NCBI GenBank assembly: GCA_903854195.1 | Contig: CAINVO010000013.1 | Coordinates: 1-40,552, forward strand | Source: an uncultured bacterium | GTDB lineage: Bacteria; Patescibacteriota; Minisyncoccia; Phycocordibacterales; CAINVO01 | Length of the DNA: 40,552 nt | Direction of reading: 5' to 3' | Part shown: positions 26,599-36,056 of the stretch, piece by piece | How the letters are laid out: every line of letters begins with the position of its first letter | Position numbering within the stretch: the first letter of the stretch is position 1 | The notes under the pieces: model-generated | The model's database searches: none | What the model was told of the DNA's origin: nothing | Seen by the model: the letters and a program-made list of their open reading frames with translations, nothing else | Position numbers and translations under genes: made by a program

Positions 26599-27606
26599 AA
26601 CAAGGCCTAGAATAAACATCTCTAGAGATGTTTCCCATGAATAAGTTAACGCTTTTTTTCTACAACTATCTGCCGACAAACCAACACAAGCAAGAGCAGC
26701 TTTTGACAAGTCCTCATCCATGTATCCATCAACACCTTGAGTTATAATATCGACAGGTCCCATAACTTTATGTGCAGCAACAGGAAGACCACACGACATA
26801 GACTCTATAATTGTTAGACCGAAGGTATCAGTTTTTGAAGGAAAAACCATAACATCGCACAAGGAAATCAGATCTACCAACTCCTGACCTCTTACACATC
26901 CTACAAAATGAAAATCTTTGCCGTATTTTTTTTCTAATTTTTTTCTATCTGGACCATCACCAATTACAATTTTTTTACCAGGCAGTGAACATTTTAGAAA
27001 CTCCTCAACATCCTTCTCAGTTGCAATTCTTCCCAAATAAAAAAAGATTGGTTCGTCAATATTTATTAAATATTCTGGCACATGAGCTCTAGTATTTTTA
27101 GTAAACAAATTAGTATCAACTCCATATGGCCACATAGCCACTCTTTTAAAGCCACGGCTTTCAAGCTCATTTTTTAAGCTTTCACTGCAAACCATAACCC
27201 TCTCTCCTGCATTATGAAACCATCGTAGATATCCATATGTTGCATTAAAAAGAGCACCTACACGCAATTTTATATAATGAGGAAAATGAGTGTGATATGA
27301 AGTTGTAAATTTTAACCCTGCTTTCATACACACAGCTCTACCAGCAAAACCTAGTAAACCTTCTGTGACAATATGTACATAATCAGGATTTTCTTTTTTT
27401 AAAATTTTTCTTATTTTATTACGAGTCATCAAAGGCATCTTTATTTCAGGATAAAATGGCATAGGGACAGTAAAAAACAATCCGGGATGAATGACCGTAA
27501 CAGAAAAATCATTCTGTTTCAGTAGCCCAATAATCTTCTCCAAGATAGTCATCACCCCGTTCACCTGGGGATGCCAAACATCAGTAATAATGACAATTTT
27601 TCTCAT
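26587..27606 (-). CDS. Family 4 glycosyltransferase
   Basis: GT-B fold retaining transferase, 339 aa. The N-terminal glycine motif (DVWHPQVNGVMTILEK), FTTSYHTHFPHY (near 99), PYGVDTNLF, FFYLGRIATEKDVEEFLK, and the C-terminal donor-binding SKTDTFGLTIIESMSCGLPV (two conserved Glu/Gly elements near 258-275) fit the family. It resembles mannosyl- or glycolipid-forming enzymes of the MgtA/PimB/SQD2 type, so glycolipid synthesis is plausible; the sugar cannot be told. Its ATG is 12 nt after the stop of the DedA gene, so the two form an operon. Confidence 0.9.
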   Translation of the reverse strand: MRKIVIITDVWHPQVNGVMTILEKIIGLLKQNDFSVTVIHPGLFFTVPMPFYPEIKMPLMTRNKIRKILKKENPDYVHIVTEGLLGFAGRAVCMKAGLKFTTSYHTHFPHYIKLRVGALFNATYGYLRWFHNAGERVMVCSESLKNELESRGFKRVAMWPYGVDTNLFTKNTRAHVPEYLINIDEPIFFYLGRIATEKDVEEFLKCSLPGKKIVIGDGPDRKKLEKKYGKDFHFVGCVRGQELVDLISLCDVMVFPSKTDTFGLTIIESMSCGLPVAAHKVMGPVDIITQGVDGYMDEDLSKAALACVGLSADSCRKKALTYSWETSLEMFILGLVKVK

Positions 27607-27618
27607 ATAATTAATTAC

Positions 27619-28221
27619 TTATTTTTCAATATCACTAAAATTTTTCTTTGTGATATATTTTTTAAAATAAAAATACAGGGCAAGCAATCCAAAGGATACG
27701 AGCAACCAAACAATAGCAAAATAACCTAAGTATGTATTTATAAGTAAATAGGCTCTTCCAAAATAAAAACCAACTATCATAAGCAATATTACTTTTGGAA
27801 CTGTTCCGACTATATTATAAAAAACAAATCTTGAAAAAGAGACCAGAGAAAGTCCTGCTGTAAACAAAATAACTGATCCCATAGCCTGAGTCTTACCAAA
27901 CAAAAGAATTTTCCAATCATGTTTATTAAAATGCTTCTCAAGAGCTGAAACTCTCTTTTCAGTTACCCCAATATAACGTCCAACATGTTTTATAGCCTTT
28001 CTACCTCCATATCGTCCTATAAAATAATAAATTGAATCCCCCACAAGGTCACCAAACACAAGAACAAGAAAAACTATATATAGATTAAAAACACCAGTTG
28101 ATACCAAAAAACCGGAAAGAACTGATATTATTGGACCTTCAACAACAGCAATAGGAAAAACCATCAAGTACCTATATTGTGTCAAAAGTAGGAATATTTC
28201 GGTGAGAGATAGATTAAGCAA
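27619..28221 (-). CDS. DedA/SNARE-associated family membrane protein
   Basis: About 200 aa with five or so hydrophobic segments. The family core is visible: FPIAVVEGPIISVLSGFLVSTG, then GDLVGDSIYYFIGRYGGRKAI, the cytoplasmic VSALEKHFNKHDWKILLFGKTQAMGSVILFTAGLS segment, and C-terminal helices. DedA proteins are lipid scramblases or flippases (undecaprenyl phosphate or phosphatidylethanolamine in studied members). Co-transcription with a GT4 glycosyltransferase fits lipid-carrier traffic in envelope synthesis. The start is TTG 28221; a later ATG (residue 20) is possible but would remove the first helix. Confidence 0.9.
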   Translation of the reverse strand: MLNLSLTEIFLLLTQYRYLMVFPIAVVEGPIISVLSGFLVSTGVFNLYIVFLVLVFGDLVGDSIYYFIGRYGGRKAIKHVGRYIGVTEKRVSALEKHFNKHDWKILLFGKTQAMGSVILFTAGLSLVSFSRFVFYNIVGTVPKVILLMIVGFYFGRAYLLINTYLGYFAIVWLLVSFGLLALYFYFKKYITKKNFSDIEK

Positions 28222-28308
28222 AATGTTTCAGTGTAATTCTGTGTGATTAATATTGGTTACCTTACAATTGTAGTATAATTATGGACAATTGTCTTTGTTT
28301 AAAACTAT

Positions 28309-29283
28309 ATGAAAAATAATAAAAAAACTTACTATCCTTCAAGTATCATCATGAGCGCCATATATTGTGCTGCAGTACTCATAGCCTTTCCACAAAACAT
28401 TTTTGCTTATACACCATCCATTTCATCAATAACGTCGACTGCCAATATTCCTGGTATTTTAAAAGAGGGTGATCAAATAGTTTTTACACTTACACCACTG
28501 GACCCAGCACCAAACGCAAGCATTTCTGGGTTCTACAATGGCAATAGATTAAACTGGAGCACTTCAAATGGTGGGTCAACATATCAAGCCGGTTATAGTG
28601 TTTTGTCAACTGACTCAAACCAAAGCACCCCTCTACAAATAATAAATGTTACCCTTACTGACTCAAACGGAAACACAAGTAATTCTGTATCTGGATATGA
28701 TATTAAAGAGACAATAGCTGCTCACGGGGCAACACTTACAACAGCCACCTCTGTTCCATCAATAGTTAATACTGCCACACCAAGCTACACATTTATTTCA
28801 GATGAAGCCGGCACAATAACTTATTTAGGCGACTGTACAGGACAAACAACAAGTGCGATAGTTGGGTCAAATACTATTACATTTAAGCCACTCAATAATG
28901 GAATTCACAACAATTGTTATTTAGGGGTTGTTGATTTAGCTGGCAATGGAAGCACCTATCTTTCAATTAACCCCTTCACTGTACAAAATGTCACTTCAAC
29001 AACACAAAACGCGGCACCGAATACAACCCTGAGCAACGAAACGGCCGCCAAACCATCAGGTGTCCTAACTTTTATTCACCCCCTCTCACTTGGATCAAAA
29101 GGTAATGATGTCACACTCCTTCAAAAAAGATTAAAAGCAGATGGATTCTATTCTGGACCAATCACACAATACTTTGGACCACTAACAAAAGTTGCTGTGA
29201 AAAAATATCAGGCACATTTCAAACTTACACAGCTTGGATCAGTTGGACCAGGAACTAGGGCACTGCTAAATCAAGGAAAATAA
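28309..29283 (+). CDS. Secreted protein with C-terminal peptidoglycan-binding domain
   Basis: 324 aa. The N-terminus has a signal peptide or anchor (hydrophobic about 12-30, ending near NIFAYTPS). The middle (about 35-245) is rich in Ser/Thr/Asn and beta-prone, with Ig- or bacterial-adhesin-like character (GDQIVFTLTPLDPAP, AGTITYLGDCTG). The last 60 residues form a PG_binding_1 domain (GSKGNDVTLLQKRLKADGFY...GPLTKVAVKKYQ...VGPGTRALLN). A very similar domain ends the deacetylase at 31551. It is probably held at the cell wall, exposing the middle region. TATAAT at 28274-28279 gives a leader of about 23 nt. Confidence 0.85.
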   Translation: MKNNKKTYYPSSIIMSAIYCAAVLIAFPQNIFAYTPSISSITSTANIPGILKEGDQIVFTLTPLDPAPNASISGFYNGNRLNWSTSNGGSTYQAGYSVLSTDSNQSTPLQIINVTLTDSNGNTSNSVSGYDIKETIAAHGATLTTATSVPSIVNTATPSYTFISDEAGTITYLGDCTGQTTSAIVGSNTITFKPLNNGIHNNCYLGVVDLAGNGSTYLSINPFTVQNVTSTTQNAAPNTTLSNETAAKPSGVLTFIHPLSLGSKGNDVTLLQKRLKADGFYSGPITQYFGPLTKVAVKKYQAHFKLTQLGSVGPGTRALLNQGK

Positions 29284-29392
29284 GGAAAAGTCATATCCCC
29301 CTTTAAGACAAATAAAGAGTTATAATAAAGGTGTACAACTTGCTACTGATTCACTTTACTAATATTTACTTACAAACTAATTTTACAAACAC

Positions 29393-29767
29393 ATGAATAT
29401 AACCATTGCTATCGCACAGGTATTAGGTATTACTTTAACAGTCTTCGGCCTAGCACTGATTTTTAAGAGAAAATCAATTTCCGATCTAATTGAGGAAATC
29501 GTAAGAAACAAACCGATGCTTTTATTGGGTGGTTTTATTGCCACAGTTATAGGGGCACTAATCATTGTCTTAAACAACATATGGTCATCTGGATTAGAGC
29601 TATTTATTACAGTTATAGGATGGGGATCATTATTAAAAGGAATTCTAATACTTTTCTTTCCAAATAAAACAATTTCACTATACAAAAAATGCAACAAAAG
29701 TAACCTTCTCCTTATGAGTGGAATCATCTCATTAGTTATCGGATTAATTTTGATGTACCAGGGCTAG
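29393..29767 (+). CDS. Small four-helix membrane protein
   Basis: 124 aa, not recognised. Hydrophobic segments at about 5-24, 41-62, 66-88 and 101-121 are separated by short charged loops (FKRKSISDLIEEIVRNK; PNKTISLYKKCNKS). The regular spacing suggests two helix hairpins, perhaps a duplicated two-helix unit. It has no link to its neighbours beyond orientation; TATAAT at 29321-29326 could drive it separately. Confidence 0.7.
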   Translation: MNITIAIAQVLGITLTVFGLALIFKRKSISDLIEEIVRNKPMLLLGGFIATVIGALIIVLNNIWSSGLELFITVIGWGSLLKGILILFFPNKTISLYKKCNKSNLLLMSGIISLVIGLILMYQG

Positions 29768-29861
29768 TTCGATGAAATATTTTCAACCTCTTTAAAAAAG
29801 ATCATGAAAGAATAAGGATATTGACAAAACAATAAATATACTCTAATTTACAGGAAGAAGT

Positions 29862-30413
29862 TTGAAAATTTTTGGTAGAACCAAAGCAATAAAAATGACA
29901 GAAGAAAATAAAGTTGCTAGAGATTTCGATGAAGCCATCGGAAAGAGTGACCTCTCACTTGCAAGAAAACTTGTAACCATGATGCTTCCAGATCAAGGCA
30001 ACGAGACCCATAAGTTACGTGCTTACAAACAAATTCTTGATACAGCCATCAAGGTAGGCAAACTTTCGGCCGCAATGGAGGTTGCGCCCTACTGTGGATA
30101 CTTTTTTCAACGTGAGGACCTTATTAACTGCCTGATGGCAGCAATAAGGAACGGCGACATGAATGAAAGTGTACTTTGCAAAAGTCGGCTCAATGAAGCA
30201 TTCAGCGAACATGAGCTGTGTGCACTTGGAAACTCCATGCTTGTTAAGGGCATTGATGTTCCCGCCTACCTTGCGCTTCTCGAAGGAAATCGTAAAAATG
30301 GAAACTTGGTTGAGCTCCTGATAGCAATTATCACGACTAAAACCAATGAGTGGGAATTATCTCCGGAAGAAAAAATTCTCATTCGCGTAGCCGAAATACT
30401 CAGGCACGGTTAA
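29862..30413 (+). CDS. Unrecognised helical protein, 183 residues, TTG start
   Basis: No family recognised. The sequence is almost entirely predicted helix with short amphipathic repeats (FDEAIGKSDLSLARKLVTMML, AYKQILDTAIKVGKLSAAMEV), a TPR-like pattern suggesting a protein-interaction scaffold. No signal peptide or membrane helix. TTG 29862 has AGGA 6 nt upstream; the first in-frame ATG (29895) has no ribosome site, so TTG is preferred. A TTGACA at 29821-29826 lies upstream, but the best -10 (TCTAAT, 29842-29847) is only 15 nt away. It ends at its own terminator and looks richer in GC than the flanking genes. Confidence 0.7.
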   Translation: MKIFGRTKAIKMTEENKVARDFDEAIGKSDLSLARKLVTMMLPDQGNETHKLRAYKQILDTAIKVGKLSAAMEVAPYCGYFFQREDLINCLMAAIRNGDMNESVLCKSRLNEAFSEHELCALGNSMLVKGIDVPAYLALLEGNRKNGNLVELLIAIITTKTNEWELSPEEKILIRVAEILRHG

Positions 30414-30456
30414 AGTGTATGCAAAAATTGCCGAGATCATCTTAATCAAAAGCAAC

Positions 30457-30499
30457 AACAACCCCGCCCTATGCGAAAGCAGAAGGCGGGTGTTTTTTT
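30457..30499 (+). terminator. Terminator of the 29862 gene
   Basis: CCCGCC (30463-30468) pairs with GGCGGG (30485-30490), extended by partial ACAA/TGTT pairing, followed by seven T. It also faces the end of the minus-strand exopolysaccharide operon at 30519. Confidence 0.8.
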
Positions 30500-30518
30500 A
30501 GAAAAAATTTAAATAAAG

Positions 30519-31547
30519 CTAAGGAATAACAGACCTAAAAGCTTGGAGTGAAGCATTGTCGGAATTTATCTCCCAGTCTTCCTCTTTATCATAATTAAAC
30601 CAGACCCAACCTTTTATTGATGGATACTTTTGAGAAATATTTCCTAATCCATCGTAAATCCACTCGGCTTTTTCTGAACCAGCAGCAGAAGCTGTTGATA
30701 ATATATATAGTGGTTTGTCAAAAATGGAAACGTTTTTAATTGCAATAGAAAATAATTGATCAAAGGTTTGCCATGGGGAGCCATAATTAAATCCACTCAA
30801 ACCAACATAATCAACATATGCATTTCCAGGATAATAAACCTCAAATTTGTTATCTATAGTATCTGGGATGGACTCATTATTATAATCAATTGCAAATTTA
30901 ACATTAGGAACATCGACAAAATAATTATGAACATACTGCCACGCAGCCACAAATTTTTTGGCCGAATTTCCATTTTTACCATATCCCCAAGCCTCCTCAT
31001 TAAGGTTCATTTCTGGAAAAGGTACTAAAATTATAGGTTTGCCGTACATTTTGGCTGCACTCGCAAAACTTTGTATATCTTTATCATGACTAGAATCCAA
31101 AACATTATCATAACCAAACTCTGGCTCCCAAAAGATGAGCAAAGTTTTACCAGAGTTTCCAACCGAATTTAATAGTTCTGTTGGAAAATCATCATTCCAT
31201 CCTACAAACACTGCCAAAATATCAACTTTCTTACCAACTAGTGTTTCAAAGCTTGGTAAATTTTTAATTCCATCTCCAACATAGCTACCCCATTGAATAG
31301 CAGTAGGTGAAGTACTTGCGAATGACAATACTTTTTGTTGACCACCTGGCTCATCTTTGACTTGCACTTGTGCTTGTACCTGTGTCTGATTTTGTACTTG
31401 TGCTTGTACTTGTTGCGACGACCCTTCAGGATTTTTAAATTGGTTACTCAATACATACTTTCTATAAATGTCATTATGCACAAGAAAAATAGAGATTAAA
31501 ACAATAGCAATCAGCAATAAATTTATTTCTAGAAAGTATGTTCTCAT
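30519..31547 (-). CDS. Membrane-anchored GH26-like protein, putative nucleophile lost
   Basis: 342 aa. An N-terminal membrane anchor (about 6-24) and a Gln/Val-rich repeat linker (about 44-65) precede a GH26/beta-mannanase-like barrel (about 83-342). The acid/base region VPFPEMNLNEEAWGYG keeps Glu. Further family marks are FAIDYNNESIPD, YYPGNAYVDYVGLSGFNYGSPW, and GWVWFNYDKEEDWEINSD. The strand that normally carries the nucleophile (family pattern KPIMIAE[FT]GS) reads KPLYILSTASAAGSEKAEWI, with Ser instead of Glu. It may bind rather than cut polysaccharide. It is the last gene of the operon, 3 nt after the deacetylase stop, and a paralogue of 36057-37214. Confidence 0.8.
   Translation of the reverse strand: MRTYFLEINLLLIAIVLISIFLVHNDIYRKYVLSNQFKNPEGSSQQVQAQVQNQTQVQAQVQVKDEPGGQQKVLSFASTSPTAIQWGSYVGDGIKNLPSFETLVGKKVDILAVFVGWNDDFPTELLNSVGNSGKTLLIFWEPEFGYDNVLDSSHDKDIQSFASAAKMYGKPIILVPFPEMNLNEEAWGYGKNGNSAKKFVAAWQYVHNYFVDVPNVKFAIDYNNESIPDTIDNKFEVYYPGNAYVDYVGLSGFNYGSPWQTFDQLFSIAIKNVSIFDKPLYILSTASAAGSEKAEWIYDGLGNISQKYPSIKGWVWFNYDKEEDWEINSDNASLQAFRSVIP
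31361..31415 (-). repeat. Short tandem repeat encoding a Gln-Val/Ala-Gln linker
   Basis: Imperfect repeats of GTACTTGTGCTT-type units encode alternating VQAQVQ residues in the linker of the GH26-like protein. Such repeats change length easily, which would vary the distance between the membrane anchor and the sugar-binding domain. Confidence 0.6.
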
Positions 31548-31550
31548 TGA

Positions 31551-34397
31551 TTATTTATTTAAGGATGCTCTTGTTGCAGGCCCGACTATACCCACAGAGC
31601 TTATGTGCTTGTATTTCTGATAGGCTTTTACAGCAGCAAGGGTGCTTGAGCCAAAATATCCTGTATTTGTTGGATAGCTATAAAATCCTCCGTTACGTAA
31701 TCTCTTTTGAAGTTCAACAACATCATTGCTATGCATTCCAAGATTAAGATTTTTTGCAAAATAGAATGTAGTTGCTCCCAAAACCTGACCAGGTTTTAAT
31801 AGGTTTTTATTTTTCAAAATGTCACCACTATCAGGAATTGTTGAGGTTGAAACTCTCTTACCTCCTCCAACACTTTTTATGTTTGAAGTATTTTGATATA
31901 AAACCCCTCCCCCCGTAAATCCACTTCCTCCGCTTCCACTACTTCCGCCATTACCACCACTTGGTACACCCCCACTAGTACTTGTCGCATCAGTCGTCGT
32001 ACTTGTTGTAGCCCCCGTTGTTGTACCGGTTGTTGTTGGCGTAGTGCTAGAAGTAATTGCTACCAATTCAGAACTAATAGATTCCAATGAGTCATGTGAG
32101 ATAACCCTAAAATAATATGAAGTTGCAGGTAGTAAATTGTTTACCGTAACTATGTGACTTGTAGTTGCTGCAGCATTTTCAATTGTTGAGGAAGCATAAT
32201 TATAATTAGGTGATGAGCTTGCAACTGAGTGAGAAACAGTATCAAACACTACCCTACTTGTTGCGTTATGATCAGTCGTCCAATTCACAGTAAAAGACGT
32301 ATCTGTTGAGCTAGCTACTTTTACAGCACCTATAATTGGCGCCAAAGTTACTGGAACTGGACTTGCTGACATTAATGAAATACCTTCACCCACTGTATGA
32401 ACTGGGACATTAGTATTATCCAAATATGTCAGAATACCATCTAAAATTGCTGGAGTCGTGCCGTATGGTTCATCAACTAAATTATTTTGCACATTGTGAA
32501 ATACGAGCACAAGCCAATTTCGATTAGCCTTGGCTGCATCAATCCATGATTCCACCTGAGACAAGGTTGTACTTGATGTGACCGACTGTGCAAGTAGTCC
32601 AAATTTATCTGTATTAATTCCGTTGTATCCTGGAATCACTGATCTACCAGAAGTTAAACCCGATGAACTTACAACCTGCTCAACGCTTTGATTATAATTT
32701 CCATAAGGATATGCAAACGATAAAATTGAAGACAGGCCAGCGCTCAATAAGTCTTGTCTTCCTCCTGATATTTCTGATATCAATTGAGTTGGACTAACAA
32801 GGATTAAATCCTTGTGTGATTGGGTATGGGCGCCAATTTCTTGTCCATCGCTTTGCAGATTGAGCAAGTCTGCCAAGGTCATATATTCACCAACACCAAA
32901 AGTAACATCATCAATAGTTAACGAACCAACACCTACCAAACGCTGAAGAACAGAAACGGTTTTTACATCTGGAGGTACATAAAAATATGCTTGTGTCTGT
33001 GTCCAAATATCTCCTGATGGAGGAATTTGTATAGTGTCAGTATTTAGGTCCACTCCATTTACATCAAAGACCTCTGCATTTTGAATTGTTCCACTTGCAT
33101 TAGTAAATTGAGCAACTAAAGTTGAACTACCTGTGCTTTTATAGTACCCACTATAGTTATATATATTATCTGGAAGAACCGTAATTGGATTAAAATACCA
33201 ACCAACATTACTGTTAGTAGTTGATGCAATAACTGAAGCGGCAAGACCTACATGCCCTGTCACTGGATAAAGAAAAGTAGAACTTGCACTTCCAGTCTTT
33301 TGCCAACCTAGCGGTTTACTAGGATCACTTGGATCAACAGTCTCGAGTGATGGGTTTGGAATGGATAGTCCAGACACTACATGTGATATGACATAAAATG
33401 TCCCCTTCTTATTATGAGTATCCAAAATTGGTTTCGCAGATAAAAATTGAGATTTCAAACTATCATCAAATGAAAGGGAAACAAATCCATTACTAAAAGG
33501 TATTGGTAATGGCATTTCGATCAAACTTGCATTATCAACTGACAATGATCCATTTGATGCAATAGTATGAAATACTGTGGCATATGAAGCTCCGACAGGT
33601 ACAGTAAATGAACCTGATCCAGCCATCCACACATGGGCAGGTGTTGACGGTAAAGTTATGAAACCGTCATATGACAAGTGAACATGGTTAGAATCAAAAA
33701 ACTCAAAAATCAGTTCCGTTGGAACATTAGAAATATAAGCATCAGTAAATGTGTATCTTCTACCAACTGTCACAGGCACAGGATTAAAATACCATTTTGC
33801 ATCTCCGGAACTATATGCTGACATATTAATACTTGCAGCTTTACCACTTGAAAGCTCCGCACCCGAACTTGAAGCGTCAGTAAATGGATATACAAATTGG
33901 GCGGTGTTTGTTCCAAAATTTCCAGTTAACCATCCAAGTGGTAAAGACGAATTATTAGGATCAGCAACTTCAAATGTCGGATTCTGAATAATGTTTGGGG
34001 GAACAACACCAGACTGACTAGCTGGAAAATCTTGAAGAGTTATTGTACAAGTAGCGTTACCACCAGCCATCAGGGTACTTGAGCAGTCTGGTGAAAGTGA
34101 AGCTGCGTAAGAAAATCCAGGGTTTACTGATACAGAATAAGGAGATCCAATATCAACTGTTACATCTGTTCCTGAAGAACTTCCTGCAAATGATCCAGGA
34201 TTTGCGTTTGCGCCGTCAACGTGAACATTAAAATTAGACGCGGTGCTAGTTTGCCCATTAGTATTTATCACATTAGTAACAACGTGAAGGGTTGAAACCC
34301 CAGCCGCCAAGGTTGGGAAAGATCCAAAAACAATAGAAGCAATTATTACTAAAGTGTATGTTTTAAAAAAAATGGAGAATAAGTATTTTATTTTCAT
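31551..34397 (-). CDS. Large secreted multi-domain polysaccharide deacetylase
   Basis: 948 aa. A signal peptide (about 1-31) precedes an N-terminal beta region and a carbohydrate-binding-like module starting NPTFEVADPNNSSLPLGW (about 140-290). A NodB/CE4 deacetylase has motif 1 SFDD near 309, motif 2 HTQSH near 520, motif 3 AYPYG near 567, and motif 5 LVFHN near 635. A second copy of the module (NPSLETVDPSDPSKPLGW, about 345-500) is inserted between motifs 1 and 2. A fibronectin-III-like domain (about 685-780), a Thr then Gly/Ser-rich linker, and a PG_binding_1 domain (last 65 residues) follow. The catalytic and metal residues are present, so it is probably active on an N-acetylated polymer such as poly-GlcNAc or peptidoglycan. 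Third gene of the operon. Confidence 0.88.
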   Translation of the reverse strand: MKIKYLFSIFFKTYTLVIIASIVFGSFPTLAAGVSTLHVVTNVINTNGQTSTASNFNVHVDGANANPGSFAGSSSGTDVTVDIGSPYSVSVNPGFSYAASLSPDCSSTLMAGGNATCTITLQDFPASQSGVVPPNIIQNPTFEVADPNNSSLPLGWLTGNFGTNTAQFVYPFTDASSSGAELSSGKAASINMSAYSSGDAKWYFNPVPVTVGRRYTFTDAYISNVPTELIFEFFDSNHVHLSYDGFITLPSTPAHVWMAGSGSFTVPVGASYATVFHTIASNGSLSVDNASLIEMPLPIPFSNGFVSLSFDDSLKSQFLSAKPILDTHNKKGTFYVISHVVSGLSIPNPSLETVDPSDPSKPLGWQKTGSASSTFLYPVTGHVGLAASVIASTTNSNVGWYFNPITVLPDNIYNYSGYYKSTGSSTLVAQFTNASGTIQNAEVFDVNGVDLNTDTIQIPPSGDIWTQTQAYFYVPPDVKTVSVLQRLVGVGSLTIDDVTFGVGEYMTLADLLNLQSDGQEIGAHTQSHKDLILVSPTQLISEISGGRQDLLSAGLSSILSFAYPYGNYNQSVEQVVSSSGLTSGRSVIPGYNGINTDKFGLLAQSVTSSTTLSQVESWIDAAKANRNWLVLVFHNVQNNLVDEPYGTTPAILDGILTYLDNTNVPVHTVGEGISLMSASPVPVTLAPIIGAVKVASSTDTSFTVNWTTDHNATSRVVFDTVSHSVASSSPNYNYASSTIENAAATTSHIVTVNNLLPATSYYFRVISHDSLESISSELVAITSSTTPTTTGTTTGATTSTTTDATSTSGGVPSGGNGGSSGSGGSGFTGGGVLYQNTSNIKSVGGGKRVSTSTIPDSGDILKNKNLLKPGQVLGATTFYFAKNLNLGMHSNDVVELQKRLRNGGFYSYPTNTGYFGSSTLAAVKAYQKYKHISSVGIVGPATRASLNK

Positions 34398-34455
34398 ATT
34401 TTTGTTTTTTTATTTTAATAATTAAAACGACTTTGATTAAAAATCCTCAGTAAAA

Positions 34456-34851
34456 CTATCCAGAATAAAACAAAGGTGAACTTTCTGCATAAAAGTTTCG
34501 AACACCGTATTTAGTATTATTTGCCTTTACCCAATCCCTAAAAATTTCATCTTGCCCCCCATTTCTCATGACTGAATCAAGACTCGGAATAATATTTGTA
34601 GTTTTAGACATCATATGACTAATAAATAGCAATGATGAATACTTGTCATTAAGTCCTATGTCCAACAAAAATGCTGCATTCCCAATTACAACCACAAAAA
34701 CACTAGCGACAATTAAATTTGAAAAAAAACGTTTAGGAACAACAATAACTTTAGCTATTTTTGAAGGCTCACTTCTCTGAAAAAAACGGCAATACAAAAT
34801 GATACAGAGATGAACAATAATTGATAATCCTAGGAAAGGTGTAAATGGCAT
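34456..34851 (-). CDS. Small two-helix membrane protein between synthase and deacetylase
   Basis: 131 aa, not recognised. Hydrophobic helices at about 5-22 and 45-65 flank a basic loop (RFFQRSEPSKIAKVIVVPKRFF); the remaining 65 residues are polar and probably outside. It starts 8 nt after the GT2 synthase stop and precedes the deacetylase by 58 nt. Its position and topology resemble the small accessory subunits IcaD/PgaD of poly-GlcNAc synthases, but I see no sequence match, so this is inference from context. Confidence 0.65.
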   Translation of the reverse strand: MPFTPFLGLSIIVHLCIILYCRFFQRSEPSKIAKVIVVPKRFFSNLIVASVFVVVIGNAAFLLDIGLNDKYSSLLFISHMMSKTTNIIPSLDSVMRNGGQDEIFRDWVKANNTKYGVRNFYAESSPLFYSG

Positions 34852-34859
34852 AGTAGTAA

Positions 34860-35894
34860 TTAGGTTAATTTAATATCGATGCGCTCTGGCTTGAACCATA
34901 CTAAGTTTTTACGACCCAATATCACTTCAACAAAAAATTGTTCAAGATAAACATAAGCATTAACGAACATAAGAATTGTGTATGGAAATGGAACTAAAAT
35001 TAATTTCCACCTTTTCTCGTGCCATGCAGCCCAAACAGCAAAAAACATACCTGCAACAAAATATCCTATAAAAAGAAACAGTCCGAACATTATATTTAGT
35101 ATTGGTAATATAAAAATAAGCATAGAAAAAACTAAGCCCTCAGAATAAATGAGGGCTAGTTCGAATGCACGCACTGACTGGGTGCTAATTATTTTGTGGT
35201 GTTTAACGAGGTTTTGCCAACCTCCCCCAAACCACCGCCGCATTTGATTTATATAATTCTTTAAATCTGCGGGGTCTTGTGTGTATGAAATAGCCCTTTG
35301 GTTATAACAAATTTTACAATTTTTATAGTGTAATTTATAAGTAAAATCTAGGTCTTCAGTTATAGTGTCGTGGTCAAATGTAATATATTTTTTAAAAATT
35401 TTTGTACGAAAAGCACTAGCTGCACCTGGCATAACAAATATGTAATGCATATAATTTTGCGCCAGTTTATGAATATTTTGTCCGATAACATAATCGAAGG
35501 CTCTACAAAGAGTCAACCAATTATATGGAAGACTTTTTACATACCCAGCAACAGCAACAACATTCTTATCCTTAAAACTTTTTATTATTTCCTCTGCAAA
35601 TTTTGGATCAAGCAATGTATCTGCGTCAGTTGTAACTACAATATCTCCAGTTATAAAATTTAATCCATATTCCTGAGCGCTACTTTTATTTCCAGTGTTT
35701 TTAGGTGTTCTTTTAACAATAATCCGATCAGAATATCTAGCTAGAATTTCAGGTGTACAGTCCTTTGAGCAGTCATCGACAAATACAATTTCATCAAATT
35801 TATGAGTTTGAGAGAGGCATGACAAAACTGAAGCCTCTATAGACTTTTCCTCGTTGTAGCATGGTACTAATAGTGATATTTTTGATATTTTCAT
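34860..35894 (-). CDS. Processive family 2 glycosyltransferase (polysaccharide synthase)
   Basis: 344 aa membrane synthase of the PgaC/IcaA/hyaluronan-synthase type. The N-terminal GT-A domain has SLLVPCYNEEKSIEASV, VDDCSKD near 40, the metal-binding DAD (about 92-94), the acceptor motif TEDLDF near 180, and the processivity motif QMRRW (QxxRW) near 218. Three or four membrane helices follow (about 245-320). There is no N-terminal membrane helix. QxxRW and TED indicate chain-forming activity, probably extruding a beta-linked polymer. First gene of a four-gene operon that also holds a deacetylase and a GH26-like protein. A GATAAT-like -10 lies upstream, but no convincing -35. Confidence 0.9.
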   Translation of the reverse strand: MKISKISLLVPCYNEEKSIEASVLSCLSQTHKFDEIVFVDDCSKDCTPEILARYSDRIIVKRTPKNTGNKSSAQEYGLNFITGDIVVTTDADTLLDPKFAEEIIKSFKDKNVVAVAGYVKSLPYNWLTLCRAFDYVIGQNIHKLAQNYMHYIFVMPGAASAFRTKIFKKYITFDHDTITEDLDFTYKLHYKNCKICYNQRAISYTQDPADLKNYINQMRRWFGGGWQNLVKHHKIISTQSVRAFELALIYSEGLVFSMLIFILPILNIMFGLFLFIGYFVAGMFFAVWAAWHEKRWKLILVPFPYTILMFVNAYVYLEQFFVEVILGRKNLVWFKPERIDIKLT

Positions 35895-35984
35895 AAAAAT
35901 AATGCAAATTCAAATTATCAAATAGAAAGCGGAACATGGTACAGCTGTAGACGTAGCATGTCTAACTTTATTACAAAACACAAC

Positions 35985-36014
35985 AAAAAAGACAACAAAT
36001 TTGTTGTCTTTTTT
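35985..36014 (-). terminator. Terminator of the upstream GH26-like gene
   Basis: A perfect palindrome: AAAAAAGACAAC and its complement around AAATTT. It ends transcription of 36057-37214 and separates it from the GT2-led operon. Confidence 0.88.
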
Positions 36015-36056
36015 GCTTATTTTTAGCCTTATTTTACTGATTACAAACCGTGGACA

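Noticed and set aside
31361-31415. Possible CRISPR-like repeats
   Set aside because: The repeats are short, imperfect, in the coding frame of a Gln-rich linker, with no spacers; no cas genes are present.
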